This document shows positions 25,638 through 35,313 of a stretch of 64,000 bases of DNA, in pieces. This stretch comes from JBFWRK01 sp050248955 (lineage in GTDB: Bacteria; Actinomycetota; Acidimicrobiia; Acidimicrobiales; Ilumatobacteraceae). Below the pieces are notes generated by a model. The model worked only from the letters and a program-made list of their open reading frames with translations, was not told where the DNA came from and did no database searches. The stretch is from positions 1 through 64,000 of the forward strand of contig JBFWRK010000015.1 of NCBI GenBank assembly GCA_050248955.1, given 5' to 3'. Numbering within the stretch: position 1 is the stretch's first letter; every line of letters starts with the position of its first letter. Both the position numbers and the translations under genes were made by a program.

Positions 25638-26324
25638 ATGACACCCCCACGCAGCCCGGTCACGATCTCGTCGTCACGAGGGGTCCTGTGGCGCTCCCGT
25701 TGGTCAGCGGTGGGTGCTGCCGTGGCGGTGGTCCTGGGAGGCGGCGGGCTGTACACAGCGCACGCTGCCGGGTCGAGCGCTGCGTCATCGATCGTGACGG
25801 TGGACCCGTGCCGGCTCGTCGACACGCGTGAGGCCGGCGAGCGGCTCGGCGAGAGTGACACGGCCACGTTCACCGCTCACGGCACGTGCGGTGTCCCGGC
25901 GTCGGCGACAGCGGTGCTCGTGAACGTCACGATCGTGAATCCCACCGCACCAGGGTTCCTCACCGCGTTCCCCGCTCATCTCCCGCGTCCGGCCACGTCG
26001 ACGCTGAACTGGGATGAGGGGACGGTCGCGCTCACGAACCAGGCCATGGTCGGGCTCTCCGTGGACGGCAGGTTCTCCGTGTACAACCTCGCCGGCGATG
26101 CCGACGTGGTGATCGACGTCTCTGGCTACTTGGCGCCGGCAGCTGCCGGCGGCCAGGGTGCGAAGGGTGACACGGGCGCGCAGGGCGCGACCGGTCCGCA
26201 AGGCCTCCCTGGCGCCGCCGGCTCGGTCGGCCCCCAGGGTGGCGAAGGACCTGAGGGTCCGCAGGGTGAGCCGGGTGCCGAAGGTCCCGAGGGTCCCGCC
26301 GGGGGCGGCGAGAGTGCTCCATGA
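25638..26324 (+). CDS. Secreted collagen-like protein, 5' part (frameshifted)
   Basis: The N-terminus has a basic segment, a hydrophobic helix (WSAVGAAVAVVLGGGGLYTAHAA) and a likely signal-peptidase site. Residues 50-160 form a beta-domain common in secreted actinobacterial proteins, with DPCRLVDTR, GVPASATAVLVNVTIVNP and VVIDVSGYL. From residue 174 there are 16 uninterrupted G-X-Y triplets (26157-26300), a collagen-like stalk. The frame then meets TGA at 26322-26324 after GGGESAP. Shortening the G run at 26301-26305 by one base would continue the protein into the next frame for another ~120 residues. Either the gene is broken or slippage occurs here, or the base is a sequencing error. It is predicted to be extracellular. 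Confidence 0.75.
   Translation: MTPPRSPVTISSSRGVLWRSRWSAVGAAVAVVLGGGGLYTAHAAGSSAASSIVTVDPCRLVDTREAGERLGESDTATFTAHGTCGVPASATAVLVNVTIVNPTAPGFLTAFPAHLPRPATSTLNWDEGTVALTNQAMVGLSVDGRFSVYNLAGDADVVIDVSGYLAPAAAGGQGAKGDTGAQGATGPQGLPGAAGSVGPQGGEGPEGPQGEPGAEGPEGPAGGGESAP
26157..26300 (+). repeat. Collagen-like G-X-Y coding repeat (16 triplets)
   Basis: Sixteen consecutive Gly-X-Y triplets, starting GAK GDT GAQ and ending GAE GPE GPA, form a short triple-helix stalk. The Y position is often Gln, Thr or Glu. Confidence 0.85.
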
Positions 26325-26670
26325 CTCGGGCTACCTGTTCTTCGACCTCGGCCCCGACGACCTCCAGGCCTACGTGAGCTGCATGGCGGAGAGTCCGGGC
26401 GAAGTCGGCGTGTACGTCCGTGTCTGGAACGGGTCGCCGACCACGATGCTGGTCACCGACCAAGCCGGAAACACCGCGGCCTTCGGTCTGCACGGCTCCG
26501 CCTTCCCGATGTTCCTGAACGAGACCGCGGACCCACGGGTCGGGTACTTGCGCACGACCGTGGTTCGAGGCGACGATGCCTGGGAGATCACCGTGCACGC
26601 GGTCACCGTCCCCGCATCAGCCGAGTGCCACGTGTACTCCAAGGTGGTGACGCTCAGCAGTCCTGTCTGA
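26301..26670 (+). pseudogene. Out-of-frame C-terminal domain of the collagen-like protein
   Basis: In the frame shifted relative to the stalk, the sequence reads AARVLHDSGYLFFDLGPDD and continues as a globular, beta-rich domain of about 115 residues to TGA at 26668-26670. It has no start codon or ribosome binding site of its own at a sensible position, and it follows the stalk without a gap. It is therefore most likely the natural C-terminus, separated by the frameshift in the G run at 26301-26305. A C-terminal head after a collagen stalk would normally drive trimer formation or binding. Confidence 0.65.
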
Positions 26671-26708
26671 GCCGAGCCGAGGCAGTTCGGCGAGCGGCGC
26701 GAGATCGT

Positions 26709-27887
26709 TCAGCGCACCGCCGTCGCGGCGAGCCGCGCGACCACCTTCAGAAGGCGGGTCACGTCGTCGGGCTCGACGTAGCGGACGACCCCTGCCCGCA
26801 CGACACCGCCGGACTCGGCGAGGCCGAGCTGGCCGACCGCCTCGACCGCGTAGCTGTGTCCTGACCACGTGGCGATCTTCTCGGCCGACAGCGCCTCGGC
26901 CACCTCGTCCGGCGTGCGCCCGACCACCGTGAACGCTGCAGTCGGTGTCCGGCCCTCCATCGTCGCCGGTCCCCAGAGGCGGACACCGTGGAGCGACTGC
27001 AGCCCGTCGAGCAGCGGCCGGAACACCACCGCCTCGTCCGCAGCGACGCGGTCCATCCCCTCCTCGAGCAGGAACCGCGCCGCCGCCTCGACCGCGGCGA
27101 TGCCTTCGAAGTTCGGCGTGCCGGTCTCGAAGCGGCGCGGACCGGTGTCCGCGGCGGGGCGGACCTTGGCGACCGGCAACGAGTCGAGCAGTTCCGGTTC
27201 GACGCACAGCACGCCGGCGTGCGGTCCGTACCACTTGTACGGTGATGTCGCGAGCACATCGACGCCGAGCGCGCCGATGTCGATCCGGCGATGGGGCGCG
27301 AGGTGCACCGCATCGACGAACACCCGTGCACCGGCGTCATGCGCGGCGGCGATGATCGGTGCGAGGTCAGGCGTCGTACCGAGCAGGTTCGACGCGCCGG
27401 TCACCGCGACCCAGCGCGTCCGCTCGTCGATCAGGTCGATGACCGCCTGCGGATCGAGCAGACCCGTCGACGGGTCGAACGCGGCGAGGACGTGCTCCGC
27501 GCCGGCGTCCTCGCAGGCGATCCGCCACGGCGTCACGTTGGCGTCGTGATCGAGTCGTGTGCCGACGACGCGATCTCCAGGTCGCAACGTGCGGGCGACC
27601 GCCCGCGTGAACGCGAACGTCATCGTTGTCATGTTCGCCCCGAAGCAGATGCCCTCCGGGTCGGCGCCGAGCAACTGCCCGACCGTCGAGCGCGTCCGCG
27701 TGAGCAAGGCATCGCACGCATCGGCCGCCTCGAACGTGCCGCCGGAGTTGGCGTTCGCGCCGCTGCCTGCGAAGTCGGCCATCGCCTGGATCGCCACGTC
27801 GACCATCTGTGTGCCGGCCGGGCCGTCGAAACGGGCCCACCCGTCACGGACTCCCGGGAAGTGGTGCCGCAGCGATCGGTACGTCAT
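26709..27887 (-). CDS. Aminotransferase class V family protein (cysteine-desulfurase-like)
   Basis: The 392-residue fold-type I PLP enzyme has LDHDANVTPWR, the cofactor Asp-His region VFVDAVHLAPHRRIDIG and the Schiff-base lysine in ATSPYKWYGPHAG at about Lys218. This resembles the SufS/CsdA and isopenicillin-N-epimerase-like branch. No active-site Cys loop typical of a true cysteine desulfurase is evident near the C-terminus, and no suf or isc genes are nearby, so another substrate is likely. Some relatives are annotated as 'cysteine desulfurase-like, TIGR01976'. The start ATG is at 27885-27887. The gene is transcribed toward the collagen-like gene, with only 38 bases between stops. Confidence 0.85.
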   Translation of the reverse strand: MTYRSLRHHFPGVRDGWARFDGPAGTQMVDVAIQAMADFAGSGANANSGGTFEAADACDALLTRTRSTVGQLLGADPEGICFGANMTTMTFAFTRAVARTLRPGDRVVGTRLDHDANVTPWRIACEDAGAEHVLAAFDPSTGLLDPQAVIDLIDERTRWVAVTGASNLLGTTPDLAPIIAAAHDAGARVFVDAVHLAPHRRIDIGALGVDVLATSPYKWYGPHAGVLCVEPELLDSLPVAKVRPAADTGPRRFETGTPNFEGIAAVEAAARFLLEEGMDRVAADEAVVFRPLLDGLQSLHGVRLWGPATMEGRTPTAAFTVVGRTPDEVAEALSAEKIATWSGHSYAVEAVGQLGLAESGGVVRAGVVRYVEPDDVTRLLKVVARLAATAVR

Positions 27888-27961
27888 GGCGGCGAGTCTC
27901 GCATTCGGGTCGCCGCCTTCCGCTCACTTCGACCGCTCACGCCAGCCGCTCACGCCGACCG

Positions 27962-29614
27962 CTACGCCGTGCGCGTCCCCGCAGCGCGCTGGAGGCCGAG
28001 CAGCTCGATCGACTCCTCGCGCATCTTGAACTTCTGGATCTTCCCGGTCACCGTCATCGGGAACTCGTCGGCGAGGTGCACGTAGCGCGGGATCTTGAAG
28101 TGCGCGATGCGCCCCTCGCAGTACGCGCGCACATCGTCGGCATCGAGCGCGTCGGCCCCTTCCCGAACGCGCACCCATGCCATGATCTCCTCGCCGTAGC
28201 GCTCGTCGGGCACGCCGATCACTTGGACGTCGACGATGTCAGGGTGCGAGTAGAGGAACTCCTCGATCTCGCGCGGGTACACGTTCTCGCCGCCGCGGAT
28301 GATCATGTCCTTGATCCGCCCGACGATGTTGACGTAGCCGAGCTCGTCCATCACGGCGAGGTCGCCGGTGTGCATCCAGCGCGACGCGTCGATCGCCTGC
28401 GCGGTCTTCTCCGGCTCGTTCCAGTAGCCGAGCATGACCGAGTAGCCGCGCGTGCAGAACTCACCCGTCGTCCCGGTCGGCACGGTGAGCCCGGTTGCGG
28501 GGTCGACCACCTTGATCTCGACGTGCGGATGGACGCGGCCGACCGTTCCCACGCGTTGGTCGATCGTGTCGTCGGCCGCGGTCTGCGTCGACACCGGTGA
28601 GGTCTCGGTCATGCCGTAGCAGATCGTCACCTCGTCCATGTGCATCGCCGAGATCGCCTGCTTCATCACCTCGACCGGGCACGGTGAGCCCGCCATGATG
28701 CCGGTCCGCAACGACGACAGGTCGAAGTCGCCGAAGTCGGGATGGGCGAGTTCGGCGATGAACATCGTCGGCACGCCGTAGAGGCTCGTGCAGCGCTCGG
28801 CCTCGATCGTCTGCAACGTGGCGAGTGGGTCGAACGCGGGAGCGGGGTACACGATCGTCGCACCGTGGGTCGTGCAGCCGAGGTTGCCCATCACCATGCC
28901 GAAGCAGTGGTAGAGCGGCACCGGGATGCAGACGCGGTCGCGCTCGCTGTACCCGCAGCCCTCGGCGACGAAGTAGCCGTTGTTGAGGATGTTGTGGTGC
29001 GAGAGCGTGGCGCCCTTCGGGAAGCCCGTCGTGCCGCTCGTGTATTGGATGTTGATCGGGTCGTCGAACGACAGCTGCGCCGAGCGGTCGCGCAGCACAT
29101 CGACGCTCACGGTTCCGGCTCGCTCGAACAGCTCGTCCCACGACGGCGTGCCGATGAGGATCGTCCGCTCGAGCCGGGGGAGGTCGCCGCGGACCTCGTC
29201 GAGCATCGCGGTGTAGTCGCTCGTCTTGAACTCCGTGGCGGCCACGACCACCCGGCAGGCCGACTGGCCGAGCGCATAGCCGACCTCGTGCGTGCGGTAG
29301 GCCGGGTTCAGGTTGACGAGGATGACGCCGATCTTCGCCGTGGCGTACTGGACGAGTGCCCACTCGAGGCAGTTCGGCGACCAGATGCCGAGCCGGTCCC
29401 CCTTTTCGAGACCGAGCGCGAGCAAGCCGCGGGCGACCTCGTCGACCCGCGCGTCGAACTGGCCGTACGAGAGCCGCACGTCCTGGAACGGGACCACGAT
29501 CGCGTCGTGGTCCGGCAGCCGCTCGGCGGTCGCCGCGAGGTCCGCCCCGATCGTGCGGCCGATCAACGGCTTCGCGGAGCTTCCCGACGCGTACGACAAC
29601 GACGGTGACGGCAC
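27962..29614 (-). CDS. AMP-dependent fatty-acid-CoA ligase (acyl-CoA synthetase)
   Basis: This 550-residue ANL-superfamily enzyme activates a carboxylic acid with ATP and then transfers it to CoA. Visible motifs are the P-loop YTSGTTGFPKGATLSHHN, GMTETSP (A5), the hinge with WMHTGDLAVMDELGYVNIVGR (A7-A8), and GKIQKFKM near the end with the adenylation lysine. FVAEGCGYSERDR and PLYHCFGMVMG are typical of medium- to long-chain FadD-like ligases. GTG at 29612-29614 is chosen because GAGGAGG lies four bases upstream and the protein begins cleanly there; the frame stays open far upstream without support. The likely role is in fatty-acid or aromatic-acid catabolism. Substrate length is not predictable. 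Confidence 0.9.
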   Translation of the reverse strand: MPSPSLSYASGSSAKPLIGRTIGADLAATAERLPDHDAIVVPFQDVRLSYGQFDARVDEVARGLLALGLEKGDRLGIWSPNCLEWALVQYATAKIGVILVNLNPAYRTHEVGYALGQSACRVVVAATEFKTSDYTAMLDEVRGDLPRLERTILIGTPSWDELFERAGTVSVDVLRDRSAQLSFDDPINIQYTSGTTGFPKGATLSHHNILNNGYFVAEGCGYSERDRVCIPVPLYHCFGMVMGNLGCTTHGATIVYPAPAFDPLATLQTIEAERCTSLYGVPTMFIAELAHPDFGDFDLSSLRTGIMAGSPCPVEVMKQAISAMHMDEVTICYGMTETSPVSTQTAADDTIDQRVGTVGRVHPHVEIKVVDPATGLTVPTGTTGEFCTRGYSVMLGYWNEPEKTAQAIDASRWMHTGDLAVMDELGYVNIVGRIKDMIIRGGENVYPREIEEFLYSHPDIVDVQVIGVPDERYGEEIMAWVRVREGADALDADDVRAYCEGRIAHFKIPRYVHLADEFPMTVTGKIQKFKMREESIELLGLQRAAGTRTA

Positions 29615-29691
29615 GGCGACCTCCTCGACCCCCTCGACCCCGTTGAGGGACGCCGTGATCGTAGACCTGCTCTTGGTGTGGGCCGGGCCGG

Positions 29692-29961
29692 TCAGGCGGC
29701 GCGCTTCGCCGCCTTGGCGAGGCGCTTGGCCGCCTTGCCCATCGGCTCGAGCTGGCGGCCGTCGAGGTCGCCGAGCTCGGTACCGTTCACGAACTGGACG
29801 CGATAGCGCTGCCAGTTGAAGCCGTTGGCGAGGATGACCTTGCCGGGCGTGCCGGCAGGGACGCCGTGCAGCTCGACCGTCGAGGCGACCCGGTCGCCGA
29901 TGCGCAGGTCGAGCTGATCGGCGTGCGGGTGGGCGAGGGCATGCGGCTTCCAGAACGGCAT
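29692..29961 (-). CDS. Small conserved-looking hypothetical protein (89 aa)
   Basis: The product begins MPFWKPHALAHPHADQL, has a compact beta-rich core (RIGDRVASTVELHGVPAGTPGKVILANGFN is the region around residues 21-50) and ends in a Lys/Ala-rich helix (MGKAAKRLAKAAKRAA). The core recalls small SH3-like barrels, but I do not assign a family. CACAAT lies eight bases before the ATG at 29959-29961 and could be a -10 of a leaderless transcript. It is divergent from the trigger factor gene. Confidence 0.65.
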   Translation of the reverse strand: MPFWKPHALAHPHADQLDLRIGDRVASTVELHGVPAGTPGKVILANGFNWQRYRVQFVNGTELGDLDGRQLEPMGKAAKRLAKAAKRAA

Positions 29962-30028
29962 AGGCCCTCATTGTGGCCGATGCGGGCGGCCCCGACCGAG
30001 TTCCCGCGGCAGCTCGCCGAGCGGGTCG

Positions 30029-30056
30029 GTGCCATGGCACACCCCGCCGGTACACT
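30029..30056 (+). promoter_or_regulatory. Putative promoter of the trigger factor gene
   Basis: TACACT at 30051-30056 is a good -10 box nine bases before the GTG start. GTGCCA at 30029-30034 is a weak -35 with 16-bp spacing. No ribosome binding site separates the box from the start codon, so the transcript is probably leaderless or nearly so. Confidence 0.4.
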
Positions 30057-30065
30057 CGGCCGCCT

Positions 30066-31487
30066 GTGAAGAGCACGCTGGAGCCCCTCGAGGGCAACAA
30101 GGTCAAGTTGTCGGTCGAGGTGGACGATGCGGAGTTCGACCGCGACGTCGACTCGGCGTTCAAGAAGATCGCGAAAGAAGTGCGGTTGCCCGGCTTCCGG
30201 CCCGGCAAGGCACCACGGCGCATCCTCGAGGCCCGCATCGGGCTCGACGCCGCCCGGCAGCAGGCATTGCAGGACGCGATCCCGCAGTACCTCGCCCGCG
30301 CCGTCCGCGAGCACGACGTCGACCTCATCGCCACACCCGAGGTCGAGCTGACCGGTGGTGCCGAGGAGGGCCAGGTCGCGTTCGATGCCACGTGCGAGGT
30401 GCGCCCCGTCATCAACGTGCCGGGCTACGGCGGCCTGCGCGTCGAGCTCCCCTCGGTCACCGCGACCGACGAGGACGTGCAGGAGGCGATCGACGCCGAG
30501 CGTGCCCGCCACGGTTCCCTCGCCGATCTCGACCGCCCTGCTGCGGTCGGCGACTTCGTCACGCTCGACCTGTCGGCGACGCGCGACGGCGAGCCTGTCG
30601 CCGGTTTGAACGTCGAGGACTGGTCCTACGAGATCGGCAAGGGGTGGGTCGCGGAAGGGTTCGACGACGAGCTCGTCGGCGCGAGCGCCGGTGATGCGCT
30701 GTCGTTCACGGCCACGCCGTCAGGAACGACCGATCCTGCCGAGTTCGCCGTCACGGTCACCAAGGTGCAGGAGAGGATCCTGCCCGAGGTCACTGACGAG
30801 TGGGTGAGCGACAACCTCGGTGAGTTCGACACCATCGAGGCGTGGTCCGATTCGATCCGCGAACGGCTGAGCGGGTCCAAGCTCAACCAGGCCCGGTCGC
30901 AGATGATCGACCGCACCACGGCGAGCCTCGCCGAGCTGGTCGACGAGGACGCGCCCGAGGCGCTCGTCACCGCCGAACTGCAGTCCCGCATCCAGAACTT
31001 CATCGCCCAGATGCAATCGCAGGGCATCCAGATCGAGCAGTGGCTCGCCGCCACCGGTCAGGACCCGGCGTCGTTCACCGAGGGGATGCGCGAGGGTGCG
31101 GTGCGAGCCGTCAAGGTCGATCTCGCACTGCGCGCCGTCGCCGCTGCGGAGAACCTCGAAGTCGACGACGACGATCTCGAGATCGAGTACCAACGCATCG
31201 CGATGCGGGTCAACCAGAAGCCGAACCAGGTCCGCAAGGCGTACGAGCGCAACGACGCGGTCACCGAGCTCAGCGCCCAGTTGCGCAAGTCGAAGGCGCT
31301 CGAGTGGCTGCTGCACCGGGTCGAGATCGTCGATCCCGATGGCAAGCCGATCGACAACGACCTGCTCCTCGGACACGGGCTCGACGAGCACGATCACGAT
31401 CACGATCACGACCACGATCACGACCACGAGGATCACGACCACGAAGCCGCCGGCGAGGCCGGGGACGGGGAAGAGGCATCATCATGA
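30066..31487 (+). CDS. tig: Trigger factor (ribosome-associated chaperone and prolyl isomerase)
   Basis: The 473-residue protein has the three trigger-factor domains. The N-terminal ribosome-binding domain carries VRLPGFRPGKAPRRIL (the FRxGKxP signature, about residues 39-54). The FKBP-type prolyl isomerase domain spans about 150-240 (VGDFVTLDLSAT). The helical chaperone domain spans 250-435. The last ~35 residues are an unusual His/Asp/Glu tail made of repeated DH units, seen otherwise in metal-binding chaperones such as SlyD. GTG 30066 is chosen because it begins exactly at the domain start. The stop overlaps the ATG of clpP, which is a common tig-clpP-clpX arrangement for nascent-chain folding and proteolysis. 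Confidence 0.95.
   Translation: MKSTLEPLEGNKVKLSVEVDDAEFDRDVDSAFKKIAKEVRLPGFRPGKAPRRILEARIGLDAARQQALQDAIPQYLARAVREHDVDLIATPEVELTGGAEEGQVAFDATCEVRPVINVPGYGGLRVELPSVTATDEDVQEAIDAERARHGSLADLDRPAAVGDFVTLDLSATRDGEPVAGLNVEDWSYEIGKGWVAEGFDDELVGASAGDALSFTATPSGTTDPAEFAVTVTKVQERILPEVTDEWVSDNLGEFDTIEAWSDSIRERLSGSKLNQARSQMIDRTTASLAELVDEDAPEALVTAELQSRIQNFIAQMQSQGIQIEQWLAATGQDPASFTEGMREGAVRAVKVDLALRAVAAAENLEVDDDDLEIEYQRIAMRVNQKPNQVRKAYERNDAVTELSAQLRKSKALEWLLHRVEIVDPDGKPIDNDLLLGHGLDEHDHDHDHDHDHDHEDHDHEAAGEAGDGEEASS
31384..31446 (+). repeat. GATCAC/GACCAC repeat encoding the His-Asp tail of trigger factor
   Basis: Six-base units GATCAC and GACCAC repeat with little variation and encode alternating Asp and His. 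Expansion or contraction by whole units would keep the reading frame. Confidence 0.75.
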
Positions 31488-32116
31488 ACCTGGACGCCGT
31501 GAACTACCTCGTGCCGACGGTGGTCGAGCAGACCAACCGGGGTGAGCGGGCGTACGACCTCTACAGCAGGTTGCTGAAAGAGAACATCATCTTCATCGGC
31601 ACGCCGATCGACGACACGATCGCCAACCTGATCTGTGCGCAGCTCATCCACCTCGAGAGCGACAACCCCGACAAGGACATCAACATCTACATCAACAGCC
31701 CCGGTGGCGATCTCACCGCGCTGTTCGCGATCTACGACACGATGCAGTTCATCAAGAACGACATCGCCACCATCTGTCTCGGCCAGGCCGCCTCGGCGGC
31801 GGCGGTCCTGCTCGCCGCAGGCACGAAGGGCAAGCGCCTCGCGCTGCCCCACGCCCGGGTCCTGCTGCACCAACCGTACGGTCAGGTGGGCTACGGCCAG
31901 GTGACCGATCTCGAGATCGCGGCCAAGGAGATCTTGCGGATGCGAGACCTCCTCGAGGAGATCCTCGCGATCCACACCGGCCAGTCGAAGGAGCGGTTGC
32001 ACGTCGACACCGACCGCGATTTCGTCTTGGAGGCGTACGAGGCCAAGGAATATGGCATCATCGACGACGTGATCGTCGCTCGGAACGCCGTCGACCGGAC
32101 CGGCCCGATTCGCTGA
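31484..32116 (+). CDS. clpP: ATP-dependent Clp protease proteolytic subunit
   Basis: The 210-residue serine protease has nucleophile Ser104 in GQAASAAAVLLA, the catalytic His in LPHARVLLHQP and the Asp in the FVLEAYEAKEYGIIDDV region. INSPGGDLTALFAIYDTM lines the handle region. It assembles as two heptameric rings and degrades proteins unfolded by ClpX, encoded 18 bases downstream. The four-base overlap with tig implies translational coupling. Many actinobacteria have a second clpP; none is seen in this window. Confidence 0.97.
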   Translation: MNLDAVNYLVPTVVEQTNRGERAYDLYSRLLKENIIFIGTPIDDTIANLICAQLIHLESDNPDKDINIYINSPGGDLTALFAIYDTMQFIKNDIATICLGQAASAAAVLLAAGTKGKRLALPHARVLLHQPYGQVGYGQVTDLEIAAKEILRMRDLLEEILAIHTGQSKERLHVDTDRDFVLEAYEAKEYGIIDDVIVARNAVDRTGPIR

Positions 32117-32134
32117 GCGGGGAGTGGAGGAATC

Positions 32135-33424
<1,290 letters not shown>

Positions 33425-33450
33425 CCGACCCGCCGTCGAGGAGCTCGTCG

Positions 33451-34746
33451 ATGCGCTACGACGACGCGCTCGCGTACATCGACGAGCACGCCAACTACGA
33501 GAAGTCGGGGCGGCTCACCGAGCCGTCCACGGCGAACATCGAGCGCCTGCTCTCGGCGATGGGCGACCCGCACACCGCGTACCCGGTCATCCACATCACC
33601 GGCACCAACGGCAAGGGCTCGACCGCCCAGATCATCACCCGCCTGCTGATGGCCCGCGGCCTCACGGTCGGCACGTACGCGAGCCCGCACCTCGAGCGGA
33701 TCAACGAGCGCATCAGCCGTGACGCCGAGCCGATCGACGACGACAGCTTCGGCGAGATGGTCGGTGCGATCGCGGATCTCGAGGTGATCGCGGGCGTGCG
33801 CCCGACGTTCTTCGAGATCGTCACGGCGGCGGCGTTCCGGTGGTTCGCCGACATCGCCGTCGACGTGGCGGTGATCGAGGTCGGCATGCTCGGTCGCTGG
33901 GATGCGACGAACGTCGTCGACTCACAGGTCGCCGTCGTCACGAACGTCGGCTTCGATCACACCGAGTTCGCCGGCCCCACGCTCGCCCACATCGCCAAGG
34001 AGAAGGCTGGCATCGTGAAGCCGGGTTCCACGCTCGTGATCGGCGAGACCGACCCGGCGCTCGTCGAGATCTTCCGCGCCGAGGAGCCTGCCTCCGTCCT
34101 CGAGCGCGGCCCGGACTTCGACTGCGTGGAGAACGCCCTCGCCCTCGGGGGCCGCTCGTTGACCATCCGGACCCCGTCCACGGTCTACGACGGCGTCTTC
34201 CTGGCGCTCCACGGGCGCCACCAGGGTGACAACGCCGCGGTCGCCCTCGCCTCGGTCGAGGCGTTCTTCGACGCGCCGATGCCGGGCGAGCTCGTCGCTG
34301 AAGCGTTCGCCAGCGTGAGCATGCCCGGCCGCTTCGAGGTCATCGGCCACCAGCCACTCGTCATCCTCGACGGCGCACACAACCCGCACGGCGCCGACCG
34401 GTGCGCCGAAGTGTTCTTCGACGACTTCGACCCGGCGGGCAAGCGGATCCTCGTGATCGGCTGCCTGACCGGACGCGAGCCGGACACGCTGTTGAGCGCG
34501 CTGCGAGCAGACGAGTTCGACCGCGTGATCTGCACCACCGCCCCGAGCCCGCGCGGTGTACCCGCTGCCGAGATCGCGGACGCGGCGCGCTCGATCGGGT
34601 GCGACGACGTGCAGGCGATCCCGTCGATCGACGAGGCCTGCCGCGCGGCGCGGGCGATGGCAGCGCCGGACGATGCCGTGCTCGTCGTCGGCTCGCTCTA
34701 CGTCGTCGGCGAGGCGCGGCCCATCCTGCGCCGCCTCGGTGCGTGA
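33451..34746 (+). CDS. folC: Folylpolyglutamate synthase / dihydrofolate synthase
   Basis: A 431-residue Mur-ligase-like enzyme that adds glutamate to folates (and usually to dihydropteroate). Visible are the P-loop HITGTNGKGSTAQI, the YASPHLERINERI segment, FEIVTAAAFRWFA, the GMLGRWDATNVV segment and the C-terminal domain with ILDGAHNPHGAD. ATG 33451 is chosen because GAGGAG precedes it at good spacing; a TTG at 33421 that overlaps the clpX stop is an alternative. The usual valyl-tRNA synthetase neighbour is absent. It lies between clpX and ndk. Confidence 0.93.
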   Translation: MRYDDALAYIDEHANYEKSGRLTEPSTANIERLLSAMGDPHTAYPVIHITGTNGKGSTAQIITRLLMARGLTVGTYASPHLERINERISRDAEPIDDDSFGEMVGAIADLEVIAGVRPTFFEIVTAAAFRWFADIAVDVAVIEVGMLGRWDATNVVDSQVAVVTNVGFDHTEFAGPTLAHIAKEKAGIVKPGSTLVIGETDPALVEIFRAEEPASVLERGPDFDCVENALALGGRSLTIRTPSTVYDGVFLALHGRHQGDNAAVALASVEAFFDAPMPGELVAEAFASVSMPGRFEVIGHQPLVILDGAHNPHGADRCAEVFFDDFDPAGKRILVIGCLTGREPDTLLSALRADEFDRVICTTAPSPRGVPAAEIADAARSIGCDDVQAIPSIDEACRAARAMAAPDDAVLVVGSLYVVGEARPILRRLGA

Positions 34747-34834
34747 ACCAGGTGCGCGACCCAGATGCGTGAACCGGAGGGGTCGACGGCGTCGGTGGGG
34801 TTGGCACGGCGGGGGCGTAGCCTTCCGACCCGTT

Positions 34835-35245
34835 ATGGCTGATCGCACCCTCGTCCTCCTCAAGCCCGATGCCGTCGAGCGTGGTCTCGTCGGCGAGATC
34901 GTCTCCCGCTTCGAGCGCAAGGACCTTCGCATCGTCGCGATGGACCTCCGCCACCTCGACGAGGGCACGCTCGCTCGTCACTACGAAGAGCACCAGGGCA
35001 AGGGCTTCTACGCCGAGCTCGTGGCGTTCATGTCGCGCGGCCCGGTCGTCGCGCTCGCCGTGGAGGGTCCGGAGGACACCTGGGAGGTCGTGCGTGGCCT
35101 CATGGGTGCGACGAACCCGCGCAAGGCCGCCCCCGGCACGATCCGTGGCGACCTCGGCATCCTCTTCACCGAGAACCTCGTGCACGGCAGCGACGGGCCC
35201 GAGTCCGCCGTCCGCGAGCTCGGCATCTTCTTCCCGAACCTCTGA
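34835..35245 (+). CDS. ndk: Nucleoside diphosphate kinase
   Basis: A 136-residue NDK, the normal bacterial length. The phosphohistidine is His117 in ENLVHGSDGPESA. The TLVLLKPDAVERGLVGEI start and the GATNPRKAAPGTIRGD segment (Kpn loop and nucleotide site) are standard. It equilibrates NTP pools using ATP. The upstream 88 bases have TAGCCT ending 11 bases before the ATG and no Shine-Dalgarno sequence, so its transcript may be leaderless. Confidence 0.97.
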   Translation: MADRTLVLLKPDAVERGLVGEIVSRFERKDLRIVAMDLRHLDEGTLARHYEEHQGKGFYAELVAFMSRGPVVALAVEGPEDTWEVVRGLMGATNPRKAAPGTIRGDLGILFTENLVHGSDGPESAVRELGIFFPNL

Positions 35246-35313
35246 GAGCGGGCGATCTCCGCTAAGATCGGCTCGTTTCCACCCGCATCGCTCTGATCGG
35301 GAGGGGAGAAGGC

